From the NCBI GenBank assembly GCA_946497265.1, contig CAMMKL010000005.1, positions 1 through 19,375 of the forward strand: DNA of 19,375 nucleotides, given 5' to 3'. This DNA is from an uncultured Clostridia bacterium (GTDB taxonomy: Bacteria > Bacillota > Clostridia > Oscillospirales > Acutalibacteraceae). Below, one piece after another: positions 13,645 to 19,375 of this stretch. The translations under genes were made by a program, and so were the position numbers. The notes under the pieces were generated by a model. The model did not search any database. It was not told the DNA's origin and saw nothing but the letters and a program-made list of their open reading frames with translations. Positions within the stretch are counted from its first letter, which is position 1; every line of letters starts with the position of its first letter.

Positions 13645-14972
13645 TAGCAAACGCAAGGTTAATAGCTTTACAGGCTCTACTCCGAGTACACAATAACGGG
13701 GGTTATTCCAATATTGTTTTGAATCAGGCGTTGAAGGGCGCCGGTTTGGGTGTTAAGGATACCGGCTTTACTTCCGCTTTGTTTTATGGGGTATTGGAGC
13801 GAAGGATGACGTTGGACTACACGATCCAGCAGTATTCCAGGATACCGCTCAAAAAGCTTTCCCCCGATGTATTGGAAATCCTTCGGCTTGCCTTTTTCCA
13901 GCTTTGTTATATGGACAAGGTTCCGCCGTCTGCAGCGGTGAATGAAGCGGTGTCGCTTGCCCGGCTTCGGCGGCAGGGTAAGGCTGCCGGTTTTATCAAC
14001 GCAGTACTGCGGTCTTTTGTGCGGGCGGGATCAAACGCCTCATTGCCACAAGGGGATTCCCGTAAGGCGCTCAGTATCCGGTATTCCTGCCCGGAATGGA
14101 TCATTACCCTTTGGCAGAACGCCTATGGGCAGCAAACGGCCAAAAGGCTATTGGAACAGCTTGCCGGCAGGCCTCCTTTGGTTATTCGGGCAAACAATCT
14201 GAAATGCTCTGCTGAAGAGCTTTCACTTGCGTTGGAAAAGGGGGGCATCCCGGTGAGGGCTGCAACGATTGAGGGGGCTCTGGAAATAAAAGACACCGGT
14301 TCGATTGAATCCAACGCCGCCTTTCAGCAAGGGATGTTTCATGTCCAGGATTTGGCTTCCCAAATTTGCTGCTTGGCGCTTGCCCCCAAGCCGGGGGAAC
14401 GTGTGATAGACGTCTGTTCTGCACCGGGAGGCAAAGCCTTTACCATAGCGGAGCGGATGGAGGATCAAGGGGAGCTGTTGGCGTTTGACCTTTATGAGGC
14501 TAAGGTGAATCTGATCCGGAAAGGCGCCCGAAGATTGGGAATTTCCATTTTAAAGGCGGATGTAAGGGACGCTGCTGATCCAAAAACGCTGATCCCCCCC
14601 GCCGACCGGGTCCTGTGTGACGTACCTTGTTCCGGCTTGGGAATCCTTCGTAGAAAGCCTGAAATACGCTATAAAAAATGCGAATCCCTTGACAGCCTGC
14701 CCGGTTTGCAGTACCGTATATTACGTTCCTCCGCCGGCTTGTGTAAACCACAGGGAGTGCTGCTCTACTCCACCTGTACCCTGAACCCTGCGGAAAACGG
14801 CAGGGTAGCGGACCGATTTTTACGGGAGCATCCGAATTTTGCCCCGCTACCGCTTTTATTACCACAGCAAATAATTCGAAATTCGTTTGAGCCGGAACAC
14901 CAGCTGACTTTAATGCCCCATTTGCATGGGACGGATGGTTTTTTCTTTTCGGCGTTCAAGCGTTTGAGGTGA
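13641..14972 (+). CDS. rsmB: 16S rRNA (cytosine(967)-C(5))-methyltransferase
   Basis: 443 residues from TTG 13641, which overlaps the preceding TGA (TTGA) and follows AGGAGG (13627-13632) with an 8-nt spacer. Residues 1-125 form the NusB-like RNA-binding domain (ALLRVHNNGGYSNIVLNQAL). The catalytic domain has VCSAPGGK (258-265, AdoMet binding), CDVPCSGLG with Cys330, and YSTCTLNPAE with the nucleophile Cys379. Both Cys of the m5C mechanism are therefore present. It belongs to the NOL1/NOP2/Sun family. rlmN begins 4 bp after the stop. Confidence 0.95.
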   Translation: MIANARLIALQALLRVHNNGGYSNIVLNQALKGAGLGVKDTGFTSALFYGVLERRMTLDYTIQQYSRIPLKKLSPDVLEILRLAFFQLCYMDKVPPSAAVNEAVSLARLRRQGKAAGFINAVLRSFVRAGSNASLPQGDSRKALSIRYSCPEWIITLWQNAYGQQTAKRLLEQLAGRPPLVIRANNLKCSAEELSLALEKGGIPVRAATIEGALEIKDTGSIESNAAFQQGMFHVQDLASQICCLALAPKPGERVIDVCSAPGGKAFTIAERMEDQGELLAFDLYEAKVNLIRKGARRLGISILKADVRDAADPKTLIPPADRVLCDVPCSGLGILRRKPEIRYKKCESLDSLPGLQYRILRSSAGLCKPQGVLLYSTCTLNPAENGRVADRFLREHPNFAPLPLLLPQQIIRNSFEPEHQLTLMPHLHGTDGFFFSAFKRLR

Positions 14973-14976
14973 TGAT

Positions 14977-16035
14977 TTGAGTCTGGTTGATCTGAAATCG
15001 CTTTCGCTCAAAGAGATGGAAGCGGCATTTCAAGAAGAAGGGCTGCCTCGCTACCGTGCCCTACAAACGTACCGCTGGCTGCACAGAGGTGTAACCTCTT
15101 TTGAAGAAATGTCGGATTTGCCCAAAGCCTTGCGAAACAAATTGGCAGAAAAGTATTACATATCTGTAGCAATTATTGAAAAAAAGTTTGTTTCAGATTA
15201 TGATGGTACTATCAAATATCTGTTCCGCCTGCCTGATGGGGAATTTGTGGAATCCGTACTGATGCACTATCATCATGGGTATTCCATATGTATTTCCACA
15301 CAAGTGGGGTGTAGAATGGGCTGTACGTTTTGCGCTACCGGGCGAAGCGGTTTTTCCCGCAACCTTACGCCCTCTGAGATGCTTTCCCAAATACAGGCGG
15401 CGCAGGCGGACAATGGAGTGCGTATCTCCAACATTGTACTGATGGGGATGGGCGAACCGCTGGATAATTATGAAAATGTCTTGGCTTTCTTAGCTCTGGT
15501 CAGCTCAGAAGATGGGCTTAACATCGGTATGCGTCACATTTCCCTTTCTACTTGCGGCCTGGCCGACAGGATTTATCAGTTGGCACAGAAGAAATTACAG
15601 CTTACCCTTTCGGTTTCCCTGCATGCGCCGAACGATTCTATCCGGGGGCGTACCATGCCGGTCAACCGGAAATGGAATATAGAGGAGCTTTTAAGCGCCT
15701 GCCGTTATTACGCGCGTCAAACCAATCGCAGGATCTCTTTTGAATACGCGATGATCGACGGAGTGAACGACAGCGATGCCTGCGCCGAAGAGCTGGCCCG
15801 CCGGCTTAGCGGGATGCTGTGCCATGTCAATTTGATACCGGTAAACCATGTAGAAGGTACCGCGTACCAAAAAAGTAGCCAGAAAAGGCTTCAGCGCTTT
15901 TGTCAAATATTGGAGCGTAAGGGGATCACCGCGACGGTACGGCGTACTTTGGGCTCTGATATCAACGCCTCCTGCGGGCAGCTGAGGCGCAATCATGTGC
16001 AAGAAGGAGGAACCAACGTTGAGGATATTCGGTAA
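14977..16035 (+). CDS. rlmN: 23S rRNA (adenine(2503)-C(2))-methyltransferase RlmN
   Basis: 352 residues. This radical-SAM enzyme methylates C2 of A2503 in 23S rRNA and A37 in some tRNAs. The Fe-S cluster Cys are 112, 116 and 119 (GCRMGCTFC). The Cys105 and Cys333 positions correspond to the E. coli mechanistic pair 118 and 355, so it looks active. MGMGEPLDNYENV and VSLHAPNDSIRGRTMPVN are family hallmarks. The start is TTG 14977, preceded by GAGGTGAT that overlaps the rsmB stop. The last 17 bp overlap the prpC gene. Confidence 0.96.
   Translation: MSLVDLKSLSLKEMEAAFQEEGLPRYRALQTYRWLHRGVTSFEEMSDLPKALRNKLAEKYYISVAIIEKKFVSDYDGTIKYLFRLPDGEFVESVLMHYHHGYSICISTQVGCRMGCTFCATGRSGFSRNLTPSEMLSQIQAAQADNGVRISNIVLMGMGEPLDNYENVLAFLALVSSEDGLNIGMRHISLSTCGLADRIYQLAQKKLQLTLSVSLHAPNDSIRGRTMPVNRKWNIEELLSACRYYARQTNRRISFEYAMIDGVNDSDACAEELARRLSGMLCHVNLIPVNHVEGTAYQKSSQKRLQRFCQILERKGITATVRRTLGSDINASCGQLRRNHVQEGGTNVEDIR
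16004..16021 (+). promoter_or_regulatory. Ribosome binding site that sets a TTG start for prpC
   Basis: AAGGAGG at 16004-16010 lies exactly 8 nt before TTG 16019 and inside the rlmN coding end. The ATG at 15995 in the same frame lies upstream of this site, so it is not served by it. Confidence 0.8.
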
Positions 16036-16747
16036 ATCCGATATTGGGATGAAACGGCATTCCAATCAGGATGCCTTTCGAACTGGTTCTTTAACAGGAA
16101 ACGCCGTTTGGGCTGTCGTATGCGACGGCATGGGCGGTGCAAACGGGGGAAGTGTGGCAAGCCAGTCCGCTGTAGAAAGCATAGCCGGACGTATCGCTTC
16201 CTCATACCGAGAAGATATGGATTCCGGAGCGGTGAAAAAGATGCTGGTGGATTCCGTCTGTCAGGCAAATACCATTGTATATGAAAAAGCACGGCAGAAC
16301 AGCGACCTGTCCGGTATGGGTACGACCGTGGTTCTGGCTTTGGTGAAGGGGGTTTCCCTTTATTTAGCCCATGCGGGCGACAGCCGCGCTTATGTTGTAT
16401 CAGGCGATACCATCCGCCAGGTAACTACGGACCATTCCATGGTACAGGAGATGGTGGAGCGTGGCGAACTAACGCAGCAGCAAGCCCGGTGGCATCCGCG
16501 CAAAAATATTATTACCCGCGCGTTGGGAGTAGCACCAGATATTAAAGTGGACTATTGTGAGCTTCCTTTTCATGACGAAGACATCCTGCTTTTGTGCAGC
16601 GACGGACTGTCCAATTATGTAGACGGCGAAGCCCTTTATCAATATATCGTAAACAACGAGCTTTCCGAGTTGGCGGATATTTTAGTAGAACGCACCAAGG
16701 AGCTTGGCGGTTCGGATAACATCACCGTCGTCATTGTTGGCAGATAA
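16019..16747 (+). CDS. prpC: PP2C-type Ser/Thr protein phosphatase (PrpC/Stp)
   Basis: 242 residues from TTG 16019. It dephosphorylates substrates of the adjacent kinase and the kinase itself. PP2C motifs are complete: RHSNQDAF (residues 13-20), VVCDGMGGANGG with the metal Asp, GMGTTVVLA, AHAGDSRAYV, TTDHSMVQEM, LLCSDGLSNYV and GSDNITVVIV. No membrane segment or regulatory domain is present, so it is cytosolic. The start was chosen from the ribosome binding site and the family beginning (RIFGKSDIGMKR); starting at 15995 would add eight unlikely residues. It overlaps rlmN by 17 bp and lies 23 bp before the kinase start. Confidence 0.95.
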   Translation: MRIFGKSDIGMKRHSNQDAFRTGSLTGNAVWAVVCDGMGGANGGSVASQSAVESIAGRIASSYREDMDSGAVKKMLVDSVCQANTIVYEKARQNSDLSGMGTTVVLALVKGVSLYLAHAGDSRAYVVSGDTIRQVTTDHSMVQEMVERGELTQQQARWHPRKNIITRALGVAPDIKVDYCELPFHDEDILLLCSDGLSNYVDGEALYQYIVNNELSELADILVERTKELGGSDNITVVIVGR

Positions 16748-16770
16748 GCAGATAGGAGTTGAACAGGCAC

Positions 16771-18858
16771 ATGGATAAATATACTGGAAAAAGGTTAGAC
16801 GGACGCTATGAAATTCAGGAATTGATCGGTGTGGGCGGCATGGCGGTGGTGTATCGGGCATATGATACCATCGACGACCGTACGGTAGCGATTAAAATCT
16901 TAAAGGACGAATTCCTCGGCAATGAGGACTTTATCCGCCGCTTTAAAAACGAATCGAAAGCGATTGCCGTTTTGTCCCATCCCAATATTGTCAAGGTTTA
17001 CGACGTCAGCTTCGGCGACCGCATTCAATATATCGTCATGGAATACATCGATGGGATCACCCTAAAGGAATACATCGACCAACAGAAAGACATCAAATGG
17101 AAGGAAGCGCTCCATTTTACCGTACAGATTCTGCGCGCATTGCAACACGCACATGAAAAGGGAATCATCCATCGTGACATCAAGCCGCAGAACATAATGC
17201 TTTTACAGGACGGTACCATCAAGGTGACCGATTTTGGCATTGCCCGTTTTTCGCGCTCGGATACCCGTACCATGACAGACAAGGCCATCGGTTCGGTACA
17301 CTACATTGCACCGGAACAGGCGCGCGGCGACATGACCGACGAAAAGGCCGATATCTATTCGGTAGGCGTCATGCTTTACGAGATGATCACCGGCCAGCTT
17401 CCGTTTGAAGCGGACAACGCCGTATCGGTAGCCATTATGCAGCTGCAGGCAGAACCGAGAAAGCCCAGGGAAATCAACCCGGAGATTCCGGAAGCGCTGG
17501 AGGAAATAACGCTGAAGGCCATGCAGAAGGAGCCTTCTCAAAGGTATCAGTCGGCAGCGGAAATGCTGCGTGATATCGAAGCTTTCCGCCGAAACCCCAG
17601 CATTCGCTTCCAATATAAATACTTTATCGACGAGACTCCTACCAAATATGTGGATGCTATCAATACAGTGCGTCCCGGAACTGCCATTACCCCAGCGCCC
17701 CAGTCCCAACCGGCATCCGCCTCTTACGACGACGGTTACGAGTATGTTGAGGATGAAAAAGCAAAGCCGGCCAAATCTCCGGTGGTGCACATTTTAGGAG
17801 GGATCGGCATAGCCGTTTTGCTGGTCGCTTTGGTTTTGGGAATTATGGCGGTATTCCGCTCTTGCCAGACGACGGAGCTACAGGAAATTGATATGCCGAA
17901 CTTTATCGGCATGAGCTGGGAGAGGGATATCAAGCCCCTGAATGTCGAAGGGGAAAAGTATGGGAAAATGCACTTTAATTTAAAATACGATTACGACCCC
18001 AACCAGGAAGAAGGCATCGTATTGAATCAGGATCCCATGCCCTCCGGAAAAAAGATTAAGGAAGATTTTACCTTTACCTTGACCATCAACAGCAGCAGCG
18101 CGACGGTTCCGGTACCCAACGTCGTCTCTAAAAAGCAGGAGGATGCCGAGGCGGAGATCAAACAGGCCGAACTGGTTCCGGAAATACAGCTGGTAAACGA
18201 CGAAAATACCGCTGCCGGTGTTGTTATCAGTACCACGCCCGCAGAGGGGACCATGGTTCCCGTCAAGAGCACGGTCGTTGTTTTGGTCAGTAAGGGGCCG
18301 TCTGAGAAGAAGGTCCAGGTTCCACAGGTGATAAACAGTACCTTTGAGGAAGCAAAGCGAAAGCTGGAGGAGGCCGGACTGACGGTGGCGACCCCCATTG
18401 AAAAGAACAGTTCTTCCCCGAAGGGGTATGTTTTGGAATGCGACCCGATGGAGTTCCGGGAAGTTAGCGTGGGTACGGTTGTACAGCTAACCATCAGCAG
18501 CGGCGTTCCGGAAGAAATAAAAACCGATGTTCATGTTCAGCTCCCGGCCAATCTTAATTTTGCAGTGAATTTTCAAGCTCTGGTCAATGGAGAGGAAGTA
18601 TTTTCAAAAACCATTGTACCGTCCGACATTGGAATACAATCCGTTTCGGTAACGGGTACAACCGGCAAAGTACCCATGGTGGTCAAATTAAACGGGCAAA
18701 CGTACTGGACCTGTATCATCGATTTTGATGACAACGGTTCCGTTAAGGAAGAAAAATACGTAGATAATTTCTATCTTCCTGATCCATCCAGCAAACCGGA
18801 CGAAAGCGGCCAACCGTCTGAATCAGAGGATAACGATGGAGCGCGGGATGATGGATGA
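16771..18858 (+). CDS. prkC: PASTA-domain Ser/Thr protein kinase (PrkC/StkP)
   Basis: 695 residues from ATG 16771. An in-frame TTG at 16759 touches the ribosome binding site AGGAG (16754-16758) and is unlikely. The kinase domain (about 10-275) has the Gly loop GVGGMAVVY, Lys42 in VAIKIL, HRDIKPQN with Asp136, DFG at 154-156, and a Ser/Thr-rich activation loop (SRSDTRTMTDKAIGS) for autophosphorylation. A Pro/Ser-rich linker leads to one membrane helix (about 338-362). Three PASTA modules follow outside the cell (about 372-442, 445-509, 513-577), and they bind muropeptides or lipid II in relatives. An extra domain of about 80 residues (584-665) and an acidic Ser/Pro-rich tail (670-695) end the protein. 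It pairs with prpC. Confidence 0.96.
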   Translation: MDKYTGKRLDGRYEIQELIGVGGMAVVYRAYDTIDDRTVAIKILKDEFLGNEDFIRRFKNESKAIAVLSHPNIVKVYDVSFGDRIQYIVMEYIDGITLKEYIDQQKDIKWKEALHFTVQILRALQHAHEKGIIHRDIKPQNIMLLQDGTIKVTDFGIARFSRSDTRTMTDKAIGSVHYIAPEQARGDMTDEKADIYSVGVMLYEMITGQLPFEADNAVSVAIMQLQAEPRKPREINPEIPEALEEITLKAMQKEPSQRYQSAAEMLRDIEAFRRNPSIRFQYKYFIDETPTKYVDAINTVRPGTAITPAPQSQPASASYDDGYEYVEDEKAKPAKSPVVHILGGIGIAVLLVALVLGIMAVFRSCQTTELQEIDMPNFIGMSWERDIKPLNVEGEKYGKMHFNLKYDYDPNQEEGIVLNQDPMPSGKKIKEDFTFTLTINSSSATVPVPNVVSKKQEDAEAEIKQAELVPEIQLVNDENTAAGVVISTTPAEGTMVPVKSTVVVLVSKGPSEKKVQVPQVINSTFEEAKRKLEEAGLTVATPIEKNSSSPKGYVLECDPMEFREVSVGTVVQLTISSGVPEEIKTDVHVQLPANLNFAVNFQALVNGEEVFSKTIVPSDIGIQSVSVTGTTGKVPMVVKLNGQTYWTCIIDFDDNGSVKEEKYVDNFYLPDPSSKPDESGQPSESEDNDGARDDG

Positions 18859-19375
18859 CGTTAAGCAAGGATTGATTTTAAAAGGGATCGGCGGCTTCTA
18901 TTATGTAGAAGCCGCCGAAATGGTATATGAGTGCAAAACCAGGGGGATTTTTCGTAAGCGGGGGGCTGCGCCTTATGCAGGGGATTGGGTGAACATCCTA
19001 ATAAAAGAGGATGGAACCGGAACCATAGAAGATATATTGCCCAGAAAAAATCAAATGGTACGCCCGCCCGTGGCAAATATTGATCAATTGATGGTCGTAG
19101 CGGCTACCTGCGAGCCTTCTCCCAGCACACTGGTCATTGATAAGATGATCGCGTTGGCGGTGGACCGTGGTATTGAGCCGATACTGGTTTTGACTAAGGC
19201 GGATCTGCGCGACGGGGAAGCGCTCGAAGAGATATACCGCCGGGCTGGAATTCGTACCATTGCCTTTTCTGCGGTAACCCGGCAGGGCCTGGAAGAGGTT
19301 AAGTCTTGTCTGTCGGGAAAGGTTACAGCCTTTACAGGAAATTCCCAGGGTGCGGAATCTTCTCTGCTCACTTGC
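18848..19375 (+). CDS. rsgA: Ribosome small subunit-dependent GTPase RsgA, 3' end outside the window, defective-looking G1 motif
   Basis: 176 codons are visible from ATG 18848, which overlaps the kinase gene by 11 bp and has GGAG at 18838-18841 with a 6-nt spacer. RsgA is a circularly permuted GTPase that helps late 30S assembly. The N-terminal OB-fold (about 6-62: KQGLILKGIGGFYYVEAA, then PYAGDWV) is intact. G4 is LTKADL (about 116-121) and G5 SAVT (about 143-146). G1 should then read GNSGxGKSSLL, but residues 164-174 read GNSQGAESSLL: the Lys and the glycines of the P-loop are gone while both flanks are perfect. Either a compensated small insertion and deletion has occurred, or the sequence has errors here. 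Confidence 0.9.
   Translation, partial: MMDDVKQGLILKGIGGFYYVEAAEMVYECKTRGIFRKRGAAPYAGDWVNILIKEDGTGTIEDILPRKNQMVRPPVANIDQLMVVAATCEPSPSTLVIDKMIALAVDRGIEPILVLTKADLRDGEALEEIYRRAGIRTIAFSAVTRQGLEEVKSCLSGKVTAFTGNSQGAESSLLTC

Overview
The window looks like a piece of chromosome from a Gram-positive anaerobe of the class Clostridia, probably a gut Oscillospirales/Ruminococcaceae-like organism. This rests on the gene order from yicC/yloC through remA, gmk, rpoZ, priA, def, fmt, rsmB, rlmN, prpC and prkC to rsgA (a Bacillota arrangement), on RemA, on strong AGGAGG-type ribosome binding sites, on several TTG starts, and on roughly balanced GC in the housekeeping part. The species assignment is inference. 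I see no rRNA, tRNA, CRISPR array, insertion sequence or phage gene.

Layout. (1) Positions 1-2946 hold an ABC-2-type export operon: permease (5' end outside the window), permease, ATPase, permease. It is compositionally split. Up to about position 1260 it is about 25-38% GC in the blocks I counted; from about 1261 it jumps to about 62%, inside the second permease gene. (2) Positions 2947-6858 form an accessory stretch of small single-domain genes with generous spacers: an alpha/beta hydrolase, a nucleotidyltransferase-fold protein, an ICMT/PEMT-like membrane methyltransferase, an SRPBCC protein and a DUF3788 protein. Apparent gene remnants lie between them. Part of this stretch (about 5440-6480) is again AT-rich. 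(3) Positions 6898-19375 carry a tightly packed housekeeping operon, all on the plus strand, preceded by a good sigma-A promoter at 6776-6805.

How the genes work together. The large operon combines RNA quality control (YicC endoribonuclease), nucleotide supply (Gmk), RNA polymerase omega (RpoZ), replication restart (PriA), the start and end of N-formyl-Met metabolism (Fmt, Def), rRNA methylation (RsmB, RlmN), a membrane zinc metallopeptidase (YugP-like), the PrpC/PrkC phosphatase-kinase pair that senses muropeptides and cell-wall state, and the 30S assembly GTPase RsgA. Genes overlap by 4-17 bp or lie a few bases apart, so translational coupling is likely. Compared with Bacillus subtilis, coaBC is absent between rpoZ and priA, and a YugP-like peptidase sits between fmt and rsmB.

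Most worth a second look: the sharp composition break inside the second permease gene; the ruined P-loop (G1) of RsgA at the right edge; an inverted repeat that brackets the yicC promoter; and several intergenic stretches that read like gene fragments. I do not see a convincing undescribed multi-gene system.
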